Shown: one piece after another, positions 1 to 13,635 of the stretch
Numbering within the stretch: position 1 is the first letter of the stretch
Layout: each line of letters opens with the position of its first letter
NCBI RefSeq assembly: GCF_001649575.2
Contig: NC_051433.1
Location: forward strand, 19,450,206-19,514,205
DNA length: 64,000 bases
Reading direction: 5' to 3'
Origin: Kryptolebias marmoratus
Lineage: Eukaryota; Chordata; Actinopteri; Cyprinodontiformes; Rivulidae
Made by a program: the position numbers and the translations under genes
The notes under the pieces: generated by a model
Told to the model about the DNA's origin: nothing
What the model saw: the letters and a program-made list of their open reading frames with translations, nothing else
Database searches by the model: none

Positions 1-318
1 GTACCGAGAGATCAGAGTCCAAAGAAGTATCAGGCAAGGAGCAGGCAAAAGTCGGTGGTCAAAAAACAGGCAAGGGTCGAGATCAGGCATGAACAAGACA
101 TGAACGCTGGACATTTACTCGCTGTGAGGCTTTCAATAATCTGGCGCTTGAGTCCTGGGAGCTGTGAGTATATGTATTGACAGGAACAGGTGAAACAGAT
201 GAGACTGATGGCGTGGTCATGGAAACTAAGGCGTGGCTAGAAACTGGGAGTGGGAAGTTAAGTGGCTGTGGCATGACATGAGACAAGAGACGTGGCAGGA
301 ACAGATGGAGCTGTGACA
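1..318 (-). mobile_element. LTR-retrotransposon LTR fragment, cut by the window edge
   Basis: Read on the minus strand the segment begins TGTCACAG at position 318, the TG start expected of an LTR. It continues with C- and T-rich phrases built on 'CCACGCC' and 'CACCTGTT' that I recognise from dispersed LTR-type repeats of teleosts. The far end lies outside the window, so the CA terminus and the second target duplication cannot be checked. No gag or pol coding sequence is present, so it is either a solo LTR or one edge of a longer element. The assignment to the Ty3/Gypsy type is from memory of similar repeats and is less certain than the call of an LTR-like repeat. Confidence 0.6.
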
Positions 319-483
319 ATGATGCTGTTTTCAAAAGACAAGATATGAAGTTACCCAAACGCATCAACATCATGAGATTGGTACAAAGTATTTTATTATT
401 TGACCATAAAAATGTTTTAATTACCATATTTTTTTATTTATGTATGCTGTCTGATTATGAACCATAAAAAGTTATCAAGTTTT

Positions 484-975
484 TGTCAGGTCAGGTGGAG
501 ATTGCTGTGAACCCAATATGCAGACTCATCATGGATTCCAGGAAATAAAATTATTTATTTTTAAAATAAAAGAAACAAAAACAAAAGGCTGACGTGGCAG
601 CAAAGAAGAGCTAATACAAACATAATTTAAATCCAGACAAGGGGCGAAATCACAGGAGGCAAAACCTGAAGGGGCACCAGAACAGAACATTAAGCGATAA
701 TGGAACAGCGAGTAAATGGAGGAGATGACCAGAGGGTAATTAGGGAAAGTGGGCACAGGTGAGTGATTACAAACGAGGAGCAGGTGGAGATGGGCGTGGC
801 AGGTAAACAAGTGTTAACAGAGGACAAGTTAATAATGGCAGGAAACAAAGACACAAGGAGCAAAAACTGAACACAGACAGGACTAAACATAAAGATAACT
901 AAATAACAAAATAAAATAAACAATAAACACAAACTGAAACATGAATCAGAAACACGAAAACCCCAAATCCTGACA
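484..975 (-). mobile_element. Solo LTR of a retrotransposon, complete, with 5-bp target-site duplication
   Basis: The 492-bp element has perfect 7-bp inverted termini, TGTCAGG at 484-490 and CCTGACA at 969-975, giving the canonical TG...CA ends of an LTR. It is flanked on both sides by the same 5 bp, GTTTT at 479-483 and 976-980, the target-site duplication size of many Ty3/Gypsy elements. A polyadenylation-like AATAAA lies near the end of the minus-strand reading (about 554-559 on the plus strand), which sets the orientation. No internal retrotransposon sequence is present, so this is the product of LTR-LTR recombination. The perfect duplication argues for a fairly recent insertion. Confidence 0.85.
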
Positions 976-3900
976 GTTTTAGAGACTGTATCATGATCTG
1001 AGCAGAACTTAATTTGAGAAATCCTGGGTTGACTTACTGAATGAATAACAAGCTTCATATTATCACTGTCTCCATTTTAAAGGTGGCATTTCTGTCTCGG
1101 CTTGTTTTGTACTCAGCTTGGCAGCTGCCCAATCTGCTGGAGTTCACTTTTCAATAATTATATGTCAGCATGCTTCTTAGACTTGGACATTTATCTTAGA
1201 CGTTTTCTGTTAAAGTCAAAACTGACTGACCTACAAAAAGAAACAAGCTTCACAAAGTGAAACTAGAATTCAGGTTAACCAGAATGTTGTACATGACAAA
1301 AAAATAACCAAGAAGGAACCAGAGCTGGAGACATAAACTGATTATAATACTATAAAAATGCATCTTTGATAAACTACAATTTGTTCAATAGGTTTGTTTG
1401 TGACTCTGTAAAGATTTGTGCGTTTTCTGTCTAACTGCGGTGGTTGTTACTGAAATGGAGAAGTTGTACCTGGATTTGTAGACCACTGTGATTATAACAC
1501 ATCTACAGGTGCTAATTCTGCCCTCCAGCAACAAGCTAAACCGATCCTGAGAGTAAATCTGACCTCACGGCTCTAAATTTAAAAACAGAGACTACCAAAG
1601 TTTTTAGCATTTGATCACAAATTTAATATTTACATGTTGGTTTATGTGATTTTAATTCACTCAGAATATATCATATATATTTTTTTTTTACCTGAGTCTT
1701 GTAGGACTGAACTGTATCTGACCCTCTGCTTTGAACCACCTGCAAGCAAAGAACATAAAGAGAATTTCTCAGCTGGGATTCATAAAGTGGAACATCATTA
1801 TTTTTTTTTACAGGTTTGGTCTGCTGCTTATTCCCCTTAAGATCACTGATGCTTTGGTCACTGGAAAAAGGAGTAGACGAATCGCTGAATATATATATTA
1901 AAATGCGTCTCTATTTGTCCCTTTTTCTCATGTATAGGTTAAATTCTCGTTAAAACCACTCACACAAAATTTGGATTTATGTAAAATGCAGAGCTGAAAT
2001 AAATTTCAGATTGATTATAAGCCTACGGAAAGTAGCCTTCTTTGATCAAAATGCATATTGCAGGTGACAATAAAGATTTAATTTGCTTCCTTCTAGTCTG
2101 AAGCAGACTGAATAAAAAGAAAAATGACATGAAAACATTAAACCATTCTGTGTGCTGGTGAATATACCATAAATATAATTTTTCTCTGTAATTTAAATCA
2201 ACAAATGCCACAGTGACAGCTCAAAATTAAATCAAAGCCATTTGTCTTTTCTCTTTGAACCAGTGCTGTCCTGATTTCCTCTGTGTGTCCGGAGAAGACC
2301 GAGGTGTTGGAGCTCTGATGTCTGTTGCTCTTTGAGTGTTGAGCCCAGCTTTATGTATTAGTTAGAGCTCACACATCTGCCTGTGTGTGGTCTGACTGAC
2401 AGACGATAGAAAGGAAACAAAGAATAAAAGATACAAGACTGAATTTCCAGGAACATTCTGATGCTAACTTTACACAGGTCGGATTTATTTTATTTTATAT
2501 TTTCCGCGAACATGTCTGTCTCTGTGCTTTCGTCTGCACACTCAGAAAATTCAGATCAAATGTAAAAGTTTTGAGCATAAATCTACAATATCTGCTTTTG
2601 TTTCTTTGTGCTGTTCTGCTGATGTGACACACGCTAGTGCACTTCTGTGCGTCACGCTTTTGTGAGCAGCCGTGAATGCTTCTTGTTGCTCTGTGCTTTA
2701 ACTATTGTCTAAAGTGCATCACAGATCTTAGGTTTCTCAGTTCGGGATGAGTTTTTGCCGCCCCTCTCCCCTGCAGGAATGGCAAACCGTTGTTTATGAG
2801 TAAATTTTCCCCCCAGGGCTATGCCATTATGTGCTGCTGATTTCCTCCAGCACTGTTTAATTTCAGGCTCCAATTGGAAGTACACATTAAAAGTTAACGG
2901 GGGAGACGGTTATTGACTTTAAGATAAATAACACGCATAACAATATGGGCCAGCATTTAATTTTCGTTTATTTTTTCACGACTTCATCCTCTCCTAAAGT
3001 TTCAGGAAGCATTTCTTGTCAGCTTGTTAGTCTGCTCTTCTCTTCTTTGCAAACACGCTTTGAGAAACTCATCCTCTCTGTTTAATATTTTCTCGTCTTT
3101 TTGCTTATTTCGCTGGAGTAAAGCCGAGATGAAACTGCTGTGAAGCAAATCCGCCTCAAAGCGTTGAGGCCACATATGGGTTCTAGGTGGTGCAGCTGCG
3201 GCTCAGCTTGCGTTGCTGGCTGCTCCCTGCCTGTACCCAGTGGTCTGTCAGGCAGCGAAGCAGGGGGAAACGGCGGGATAAATGATTATTTATGATCTGC
3301 CACCTCCCATCCTCTCAGCTTTCCCCAGGCCCCATTCATTACAGCTGCAGGCTGACAGTGCGTGGGAGAAAACATGTGCACACATACACACTCGTACGAA
3401 TGCTAAGCAGCTTCTTCTCACATGTATTCATTGACACTGCGCCCAGCAGTCACCATCTATTTTTGCTCATATCTCAATTTTTTTTTTTTTTTCACTTAAA
3501 AGTCACCCATCTCAAAGATCGTCTGCTGTCATGTCATATACATCATCACAGAGATGCAGAAGTCGGGACTCAACTTGACAAACTTTTCATCTTCTCACAC
3601 ACAGCTTTGAAAAACCCGATCTTCTGCCGTTCTTTGCTTCCACTGAAGAAATAACGTGGATCTTTTGAGGTGGTGTTTGGTTGAAAGGTTATGAACAATC
3701 ATTATCTTACCTGTTGTGTCAAAAAGCAGTTGATGAGAGTTTTTTACAATACCAACATTTTTGAATTACATGGTTATTCTGTGCTCCAGGGTGCTGCCCT
3801 TTGCACTTGCAAATAGCCAAAGAATTCAGTGTAAATTAGGGATGGACACTGGTTTTTGAATATTTAGATATCACCTAATAGTGACACACCAAATTGTTTA

Positions 3901-6149
3901 CTTGTGGTGTTTTTCCAGTCTAGGTGATTTAAAAAAAATCCGACCTCTGTTCCTGTTTCTGTTTCTGCTTTTGTAGTTAATTTTGAAAGGATTACAAAGT
4001 GGAAACTATGGTCACTGGCAAGCTCAGCTTTACCTTTACATGCATTCCCCTCCACGTTGATCCATTGGACCAGTGAAAATAAAGAAACAGAAAGATCCCT
4101 GGTTAGAAGAATTAGCACCTATGCTTGTTTTATTAGAGGGATTATTAGCTGCAGGACTTGGGATGAGTAAACTTTAATTCACCACAAGTTTCAGTCATGT
4201 GTACATTATAATTCTTTAAGCAAAAACATGAAACTGGACCCTAAATCATAAAACAGCAGCTGAGATTAGCGCTCATTTTAAACAATTTATTGTTGTCCTG
4301 ACACTTGTTAGGCTTTATTAATTAATTAATTAGCCCTGCTTCAGAAAAGCATGACATAAGTCCACTCTGCCAAAGAAAGGAAATAATTACCAACAAATTT
4401 AAGTGTTTTTTGCTCAAAACTGTTAATCCCGTCTAAGTATATAATGTGAAATTGACGTTAGTGTATTTTATGAAATAGTGTTTGCATTACCTGCTTTGTT
4501 TTTATGAGATTGAAGTTGTTTTAAGATAGCACCAAGGCACTTTGGTCTTAGCCCCATTTTGAACAACTGTTAGCTTGTCAGTGTGGTCAGAATAAAATTA
4601 TTTTTCTTTAAACTGCAAATTGGAGGAAAAAAAGTTATTTACAGCAGGTACAATATAAATTTTTCATAACTTTTCCATAGAACTCCACTTCAGATAAGTT
4701 GAGAGCTATCATTATAGGTGCCATGCAGCTGATGAGTCTCTGTGATATTTGTTTTTTTTCTTCATGGATCACGGTTTTCCCAGCGCCACACTTCCGGCAG
4801 CTGGACGCAATAAATCCTGGGAAAGCCCAGAATGCTCAAGGTAGCTTAAATAATTGATCAGACTGAACATGGAGCCTGTCAGACAGCTTGCCTAAACTAC
4901 AAGCAAATCACACTCTACCACTGGAAGTCCATGTTTGTTTGTGTAATTGAGCTCCTATTATTGCATGAGTAGGTTTGTTCTCTGTGAAGTTCTGCCTCAA
5001 AAATCAATAACTGGAGTAGGATTTTTGCAATACAATTTAAAAAAAAACCAAAATGTGCTCATGAAATACAGCCAACACATGTGCAAAGTGAAGGAAAAAG
5101 ACTTTCTTTTTTTCTCTGCTTTCTCTTAGCAGTGATTTTTTTGGAAAACGAGTGTAAGCCGTCCCTGAGCGGAGCTTTGACGTGTCAGTGTATTAGTCTG
5201 CGAGACCTGCAGAAAACAGGCTATTTTGTGTTTTAAAAGCTCAGTGTGACGTCTTGTCTATAAAGGCGAGAGTTAGGGTGTGCTTTAAATGGAATGCACA
5301 TCACATATATCAAGAACTTGTTAAGAGAATGTACATTTAAGTCCCAGGGCTGAAGTGATATGTTACAGCAAGTCCATTTAGCTGAGAATACATTGTTGCA
5401 CACAGGACACTGTAATTGTCCACCGGGCTTTGGAGACCATAGTGTGTTTGAGTCCATATGTGGAGCCCAACATGATAACTCACATTAACTGTCCACAGAT
5501 GACCATTTAACACAGGGAGTGAGAGTGCCATCTTCCAGAGTGGTGTGTACAGTTGATAAATCGATATATTGGATGATAATGTATGAAGAGAGGGAGACGT
5601 GTGCAAAATGACGTTGCATTAGGGGGCCATCAGCAGAGCTTTTTCCAGAGAGGGGAAACTGGGAAGCATTCATCAAGTTTTGTAACTGGATCAATTGCCT
5701 TCTCTGTTTTAGATTACACTGAAGGGTAAGAGTTAGATTAAAATGTGATGGCATGAGGTCCTGACAAAATTGCACACTTGAGAGAAAACTGGATCAGTTA
5801 TCATTGATGGGACAGTTGAACGTAAATTTTTGGTTTCCTTTAGATCAGATGCTCCAAAAACAAGTCTTCCCTTCAGATCTGGGGTCTGGTCTAAGTAGGA
5901 CTGCTTAGTGAGGCTAATGTCATTTCAGGTTTTCAGTGTTATAAAGTTGGTTCACCTCCTAAAGGTAAACTGTCATAGCAACTGATGCTAAGCTACTCCA
6001 AACCAGGTTAAAGCTCAGTCACATAAAAAGAAAAATAATGTAGTGGTTTGCAGTGAGCACTGGTCTGATTGTTTTTTTTTTGTTTGTGCTTAGGTTGGTG
6101 CAAAAAGCTTTTTAAACAGTGAAGATTCTTACAGAAAACTTGATTCACT
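976..6149. other. Unannotated AT-rich stretch
   Basis: I see no supportable gene. There are T runs at about 1681-1690, 1801-1810 and 3479-3493, and a short ATTA run at 4317-4332. The longest open frame is 120 codons (3292-3654, plus strand), T-rich and unlike any family I know. Part of it (about 2740-2960) reads as mixed-composition unique sequence rather than repeat. Confidence 0.5.
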
Positions 6150-6292
6150 TTTTCCTCTCTGGGTCACTAAGGGTAAGTGCCTAGGAAACACCCTGGACAG
6201 GTCGCAGGTCCATCACAGAGCCACATAGAGACAAACGAGACAAACAAGTATTCACGCTCTCACTCACACCTAGGTGCAATTTACAGTTAGCT
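6150..6292 (-). mobile_element. Partial copy of the dispersed SINE-like family (3' half)
   Basis: The phrase 'ACCCTGGACAGGTCGCAGG' followed by 'CCATCACAG' and 'CACATAGAGACAAAC' is the reverse complement of the 3' body of the element at 25338-25703. Only the tail half is present and it is diverged. It lies about 300 bp before a large microsatellite block. Confidence 0.7.
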
Positions 6293-6591
6293 ATGAATGT
6301 CAAAATTCATATTATTTTATGACTTATTTTGTTCCTTTCGTTGAAAAACTGTAAGTTGCTCCTGATTGTTGGTCATCTGATGGCAATAATGTCTTTATTT
6401 TAAGAATGTACACTTATGTACAGTCAAAAAACTTTTCTGATTGATAGGTTGATTTACGGAGAGCCAGAGCTCTAACCTGACAACGAAAGAGGAATTAACA
6501 CCATGAATCTGTCAAAGCTTCCTTTTGGTCATTAAAGAAGTGTTTTTTTTATTTTTATAAATTTTACTCATTAAACCAAAGTGACCTTGTG

Positions 6592-6760
<169 letters not shown>

Positions 6761-6787
6761 GATAGATAAACAGATAGAGATAGATGA

Positions 6788-6839
<52 letters not shown>

Positions 6840-6840
6840 A
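6788..6840. repeat. (TA)n microsatellite
   Basis: A nearly pure TA run with single C and G interruptions at its edges, lying between the TCTA array and the palindrome pair. Confidence 0.95.
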
Positions 6841-6922
6841 GATGGATAGATTTTATGTATTGGTTTAACAGAAGCAGAGAAACTTAGATTTTTGTAAACA
6901 ATTTTTAGAAAAGTCTCAAACT

Positions 6923-6976
6923 GTTCATTCATTCACATATATATATGTGAATGAATGAACTGATCTAACATATACA

Positions 6977-7046
<70 letters not shown>

Positions 7047-7062
7047 TGTATATGTCAGATCA
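6923..7062. repeat. Two adjacent AT-rich palindromes, the second with a (TA)n core
   Basis: 6923-6960 is a perfect 38-bp palindrome with arms of GTTCATTCATTCACATATA and its complement. Directly next to it, 6961-6979 and 7044-7062 are inverted arms matching at 18 of 19 positions (TGATCTRACATATACAGTA). They enclose about 64 bp of pure TA repeat that is itself self-complementary. The 140-bp block could therefore extrude one small and one large cruciform. Confidence 0.95.
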
Positions 7063-9516
7063 GTTGTGAGTATTTTACTATAATTGGTCATCCTGTTGTA
7101 GGAACTCAAGTCCAAATCCTTTTTCATATTGTTGGGTTGGGTTCTCAAATCTGACTTAGAACTTTGTGTAGGTTGAAAAATTAAACCAAAAAATGTTTTC
7201 TCTAAGTCTCACTTATACTTAACTCCAAGAGTGTCAAAACATTTTTTTTTCAGATGAAAATGAACTAAAATGTCTAACTTTGAATTTCAACCTCGAAAGA
7301 GTTTACACATCAAAATGATTTTGGAGCAAATCTTAGCAATTATAATTTAGACGTGCTTATTCTCCAGGCCTCCAACACAAAGTGTTTTAGCTGATATTCA
7401 TTCTTTACGTCATTTTCCTAGAAAAGTGAGATTGCCAATTGTGGATATGCCATCAAAATTACCAACACTTTTTGCTGCCTGCTGAGAACAACAGGCTGTG
7501 AGTGATACAGTAAAGCAGTAAAGCTTTAGGCTGCAGGAGAAAAGCCTCACTGTCACCTCTCCTTCTTTATATCTTCTTTCTCAACCAGGACGACCCTCAG
7601 ATAATTACACGCAAATTCCCTCTGGCTTAAAATCTTTTTTTTTCCTCCTCCCTCTTTTCTCTTCTCACTTTCTGTCTCTCCTTTGATTTTCTCGGCTCCG
7701 CATGTCAACACTGTCAGGTCCCTTGGCACCGACAGAGCTATCCGCTGTCGCACCCTCCCTCCCTCTGCCCTGTCCCATTACAATGAAAATAACAGATAAG
7801 AATATTTATTATGTTGGCTCACCACTCCCCGTTCCTCCAAACATCTCTCAGGGGAGCGGCTCCTCACTATCACCCTCAAAAGCTTCATTCAGTTAACAGA
7901 AAAAAAAAGAAAAACCCACATCCACCCCTGGCCTTGATGCTTTTCTTTATCAGTCCAATGAAAGAAGAGCCGGAGCATGAAGGCGTCTCATCTCCTTTTC
8001 TTCTTTCCCTCCCCACCTTTAATTTTCATCTCTCTTTTCCTGCTCGTTTCAGAGAAAGGGGAAGGAAAAAGAAGGGGGGTGGAGGGCGAGCAAATGAGAG
8101 TGGGACGCTGGCTTGTGATAACTGTCATGCAGAATGGACATCTCCCTTGTTTATTGGCTTTTGAAATTCAATCCATTGTCTGGGATGGGAAGTGATAAAG
8201 AGAGTGGAAATACAGACGCTCTTATCATGCCAGCTCAGTGAAAGGAACTTTTTTTCCCCCCCCTCCTTTCTCCAGATGCCTCAGTTTGTTGTGCGGTACG
8301 CTTGTTGTTGTGTGCGCATCGCCAAATCCAAATAATGGTGTCTGAAAAATGCATTCATTCAGCTGATAATTTGGACTCGGCTATGCCACTTACTATTGTG
8401 CTGCATGGTTGTGTGTAATCATCACGTTTAGAGGAAACACACCATTGAAAGCGGTCACACTTGTCTCACAGGCTTTTCCTTGAATGTGTCATATTCAGAG
8501 GACGAGCATGCTCCCGTTCCCCAGATACGTTGTAACTCGTGTTGAACAGTCTGTGAATATTGTAGCCATTTTGTTGACCTCTCTGGCCTTTTCAGCTTCT
8601 GTTGACTCAGGAAAAAATGACTCATTGTCACTAACATCCGCGGTCATCTTAGACAACTTTTATTTTGGGTTTATCATATTTTTGGATGCTGCTTTCAACA
8701 CACAGCACAGTTTGATTAGGCCTGTTAGATATCACGGTCTTGCAGCAGAAAGCAAAGTAAGTCTTTAAAAAAAAAGTGACAATTAGAGGCAGTCCACAGA
8801 TTGTCTCATGACGTCTTTCCACTGTTGGCTGCTGGCCTGTGCTTGCTCAAGTGCCAAAGTCAAGTTTCAACATGACCAACTAGATTCCTTAGATTGCACC
8901 TGTTTAATACTTTTGAATTTGATTGCAGTACAATTGGACTGAATTTTCAGTATGTAATTGTATTTGAATCTGGATCTATTTTAGAATGAACCGGATTAGA
9001 TGCAGTTTGATTCAGTGCTATATATAAAAAAACTGAACAGAATTGAACACAAATGAAAACTTTAACAATATGGTATGTTATAAAAAGTAAAACAACTAAC
9101 AGTTATTTAAATATTAGAAATGAAAAGTAAAAAAAGAAAACAAAACACAATCACAGCTCTTCATTCGGTGATTAATAATGTATTGTGCTGCATGATCCAG
9201 CCTACTGTCCACTGTTTGTTATACTGTTGCAGTTTTTTTTTTAAGTTCAAAGATGGTTCAAAGCCTTAGCTGTTGGCGAACAAACTTCTTTGTGCTTGTT
9301 TGATCTACAAGATGCACAAGCACACACACACACAAACAACAAAGCAAACAATGCCCAAAATAATATAAAAAAGCATGTACAAGTGGAACATGGGCTTAGA
9401 AAGAATATGTAAGTGTAGCTAAACTTTGGGCTAGTACTTTATAAGAGATGAATGAAACTTTTGACTCAGAATTTAAATCATTACAGGAAATCCTTAAATT
9501 TATGTTATTTCTAATG
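7063..9516. other. Unannotated stretch with a pyrimidine-rich segment
   Basis: No gene seen. Roughly 7550-8060 is strongly pyrimidine-rich on the plus strand and turns into a purine- and G-rich run at about 8051-8098. These biases keep several short frames open in both directions without making them coding. A CA run lies at about 9318-9334. Confidence 0.5.
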
Positions 9517-9690
9517 CAGTGTTCTTCGAGCCTGTCCTCAGATCTCACCGCCCTGCATGTTTTAAATATATTCTGCTCCAACACACCTGATTCAAACGAC
9601 TGAATTTTCTCCCCAGCAATTATGTAGAAGCCTGTTAATCGCTCATTAATTTAAATCAGGTGTCAGAGTCTTCAGCACCCCAAAGGACGA
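9517..9690. mobile_element. Degenerate hAT-type MITE, left part
   Basis: It starts CAGTG and carries the internal phrases 'CCCTGCATGTTTTA', 'CCAACACACCTGATTCA' and 'GAAGCCTGTTAAT' shared with the better preserved copies at 17171-17387 and 29640-29830. The right terminal repeat has decayed beyond recognition, so the right edge is approximate and no target duplication could be confirmed. Confidence 0.7.
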
Positions 9691-12663
9691 AAGAAAAAGA
9701 AAAATCAGATTTACTTAAACCAAAACGTGTGTCCTGCAGAAATAAAAAAAAAAAATCTGCTGCCCGGGATTTAGTCCCAGACAAGATAGGTTATTTTCCT
9801 AAACATTGTCCACTAGAATAAAACTGAATATAAATTAAAGCTTACACTTGTAGTTGTTCACATATGAACGAATGCTAATAAAATTACTCTACCATTAAAA
9901 AAAACTAAATTTGAGCCGCAAACACAAGTGCATATATGAAATTGTTTCCCACACTCAGTTCCAGTCGATGATGATTATGTAGACAAGGTTTGTTGCCGAC
10001 TGTAACACAAACCACAGAGAGAAAAGTGCCCTTTTTAACAAGTGACTTTAGTTTTTACAAGCCAAGCACAAAACTAACAAAAGGTTTGTCTTTGTAAAAA
10101 GTCTCTCTGTTTGTCCTTGCTCAGGGAAAAAAAACAACACTGTGCTAACTGCTGGCAGTAGCGTTCATGTACCGTTACCTTACAATGTAAGATACTGTAA
10201 AATTTCCTGAAACCGACATAAATAGATCAGAATGCAAATAGCTGCTTTTTATGAAGCATTTTGCAAGGTTTCTTTCAGATTCCCACAAATTGAACCTTCA
10301 GTAATTAGGTGGTCTTAATCATTTTTCAGATATATTTGCTTTAACTATATATAGGTATGGCACTTTAAAAGATTGGATCAGAGATTAAAGTTTGTTGACA
10401 GATTTAAACGTTCATATTAAAAAGGCTGCACATGGACCTGAATTTTTGCAGAATTGCAAAATATGTCTTCAACGTAAATTAATCTTCCGTATCATTTTGG
10501 TTCACCAATACCTCCATGAGGTTATATAATCCAGTCAGCATGCAGCAATGAATATTTAACTGTTTACCTGTGGGGATTAGAAACAGAGGAACAACACACA
10601 ATTAAATATTCATGGCTACTTTTAAATAGACAATCTAAGAAGAGTGTGGACATATAATATAAGCAGAAAACTTCAGTTTACACCATAAATATGATAAAAC
10701 TTAAGTCATGTTTCATTGTCAAGTAGCCGAATTAGATATTTCCTTTCCAGTTGCTTTATTTTGTTATTTAAAAAAGTCATGGTTAAGATATGAAGTCTGA
10801 GTCTGTTTTTGTAGATGTGTTGACCTAATCTAACACATATATTGTAGACCCCTGAAAAGTATCTGCTGAATGAGAGCGGCTACAGTTAGCGTTACCGTCC
10901 TATGTAGAGAAAGACCCCAGTGAGAATAAAAGAATCTGCCCTGCTTATTATTTATTACAGGTAAACAGCGAGCTTTCCCACAAAGACATCCGCACTGGTT
11001 AAGGCGATGAAATAAAAAGAGAGTGACAACACTCTCAGCCCTACTTCTCAGAGCCGGTTTCCTGCGATTCCCTCCCTGTCTGCTGTGGGGCTCTGTCACA
11101 CAGCAAATAACACCCTGCTCTCTCTCTCTTTCTTACTCTGCCTTACGCCTCGTCTTCCTCGCACTCTTCCTCTCTTCTCCACTCCCTTTTTCTTTTGTCA
11201 CCTATCCTTCTGATCAGGGAGACTTTTAGTTTCTTTCTCACTCATGCAAGTCCTTGAAATATCACTCTTGACTTTGCTAAGATCAGACTGACTGGACATT
11301 ATACAATAAAAGGAGCAAAAAGGTAAAATCTAAGTGTGTTTTTTATTGATCAACAACATTGGTTTTGCATACCAACTCAGTGAAATGACTGTTTTAATTG
11401 TTAAATCTATTACCAAACATGTTACCGCACTAAGTACAGTATATAAAGGAGCTGATGACCTCTGTAATTGGTTGGTAACAGAGAAGATTTGAACCAAAAT
11501 CCCTTAATGTTGTGCCTGGCCTTAAGGTGTTGTGTCACAATATTGTAGAGAATGGTACAGTGTTAAGAGGACTTAAGTATTAATTACCCTATTAACTACA
11601 TAGGATTCAGTGTGTATATCGGGCCAGGCTTTTGTGTTAAAGCAGGCTGTGGAATTAACAGAGGGCTGCATTAATCCCCCCCTATTTTCCACATCAGCTC
11701 TGGCACATCTAAAAAACACGGTCCGTTCAGGCGTTAATTACATAAAGTTCAACAATGTGTACGTGCGTGTGAGAGAGTGTGCGGTGAAAGCCATTTGTTT
11801 TCCAGACGACATCAGAAACACATTAATCAATTAGTCCTAGGTGATAAACACACACAGCACACCATCGTGTTTCACATGGGACTCCCAGGTTTCAAGGTTG
11901 CTGCTGTCCACTGACAAGCATGCAGCCCCATACACACACGAAGACACACTGTAGTGTAAGCACAGACACACACACACAGATCTAATTAAAACCATTGTTG
12001 TGAATAGATCTGATTCTATTTCAGTGTGGTTAACAGTCCTTCATGGATAAGTAATGAGCTGGTGCCGACAGTGGGAGAGCTCCTCAACCCTTAAACTCTC
12101 CAGCTGAACTGCAGTGAGACTCCTCCGAGGGTTTTAATGGCAACAGCTTCTGTCTGTAGCAGCAGAATGAATGTGACTGTAAAAAACACCCTAAATCCTC
12201 CCTATCACGGAGTCGTGTCCTACTTACATTAATCATTTGTTAATCACCAAGTAGAATTACGATTTGACAAATACAAATCATTACTTTAATTCTCACCTGT
12301 ACACTGCGTATACACCGGGGATGTGAAAACGAACCAATTTGTACTGATTCATGGACAGGTGTGAACATAATAAAGAGTGCATTGGTAGAGCAGCCGTGAA
12401 ATGATGCGTTTTGTAGGGGGAAAAAATTTAGATGCATAGATTTTTACATCTCTGGGCGGCTAAAATTTGATCCATTTAATTATTAGATGATGAATCTGTT
12501 CGCAGGTGAATTTCTACGAACTGAAAGTAAAAATAAGTTGAAACTAGGTGGTTGTAGACTCTTCTTCTGATGCAATTCCAGCAGTATAGTGGTATTTCTT
12601 TTTTTTTATATCGACACCTACTGTTTAGAAGAAGAACTGCAGCTCCTGAGATATTTTCCTAGC
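9691..12663. other. Unannotated stretch
   Basis: No gene or recognised repeat. There is a pyrimidine-rich patch at about 11110-11240 and scattered short CA runs at 11930-11980. About 11640-11830 and 12030-12170 are mixed-composition unique sequence. Confidence 0.5.
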
Positions 12664-12688
12664 AGACACACACACACACACACACACA
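12664..12688. repeat. (CA)n microsatellite
   Basis: An uninterrupted run of about 12 CA units. Confidence 0.97.
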
Positions 12689-12969
12689 GGCAATTAATAT
12701 GAATGTCCACCTTTCACCATGGCAGTGGACAATAATTACTCAATTTTGACTGTCATAACTCTTATTATTCTAACGAGACTGTTTATTTACAGCTGCATGT
12801 GAATGTCAGCAAGACTTTACATTTCCCCCATTTGTTAGTGCAGTTATGCAGCCCCCCTTGTGAAAGGTTAACTTATTTTTCATTGTTCATAAAATAGAAA
12901 ATGCATTTTGCCGCTCACTGCTGAGTTACTGACAGAGCGTTTACAGAAACACATCAGCTGTCTGAAAGT

Positions 12970-13301
12970 TCTTCAGATTGCACTATTTCTCTTATTTGGT
13001 AAGTGTAAACCAAGTGTCACAAAAATGTATGTATATAATAAAACAAGGCCTGTTTGTGAAAAGTAATTTATATTGGGTAATAAATAATTCACTTCATTAC
13101 TTTGCATATGATCATTTCTTTGCTTTATGGTATTGTACTGCCTTGAATTGTGTTGTGCTGAATCAAAACCAACAAGGCATGAATTGTATCCTGTTGAATC
13201 AGTATATACCTGTTCATGTATCTTTAATGCCTTATGTTGTTGGTAGTGTTTCAACATGTGTAGCTTATCGACTACAAACCAGAGGTGCACAGCCCTAATA
13301 T
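12970..13301. mobile_element. Probable DNA-transposon relic
   Basis: The segment has many decayed repeats of TTGTATTG/TTGAATCA-type words and ends in CACAGCCCTAATA. The minus-strand reading would begin TAGGGCTGTGC, a start seen in several fish DNA transposons. Both strands stay open for more than 100 codons, which fits a simple repetitive word structure, not a gene. The matching left end and a target duplication were not found, so the superfamily is not assigned. Confidence 0.35.
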
Positions 13302-13361
13302 ACATCATTGGTAGAGGTTTTTTGCAATTATAATAAAAATTTTCTTCTGAACTGACTCATG

Positions 13362-13362
<1 letters not shown>

Positions 13363-13434
<72 letters not shown>
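13363..13434. repeat. (ATT)24 microsatellite
   Basis: A perfect run of 24 ATT units with no interruption, a candidate for high length polymorphism. Confidence 0.98.
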
Positions 13435-13635
13435 GGCAGGCTGCTACTGTCACATGAGGGTGGATGAATTTCAACACTGCCATTTAGTAACTCTTATAAT
13501 AATAATAATAAATATATATAATTTTCTTTTGGGAAGAATATAAGTTCCATTACAAAGAATGTAACATTGCAGTGGTAGTAGTATTATTAGTAGTAACAGA
13601 GCAACAAAAGTAACCATTATAAATTCTGTGCCCAG

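Noticed and set aside
5233..5775. Three overlapping minus-strand frames of 74-96 codons
   Set aside because: Different frames overlapping with no shared protein resemblance; no supporting signals.
8051..8098. G-rich run as a possible G-quadruplex
   Set aside because: Only three usable G-runs with one loop longer than 7 bases.
12973..13308. Frames over 100 codons open on both strands
   Set aside because: Simultaneous openness reflects repeated TTGTATTG/TTGAATCA words of a probable transposon relic.
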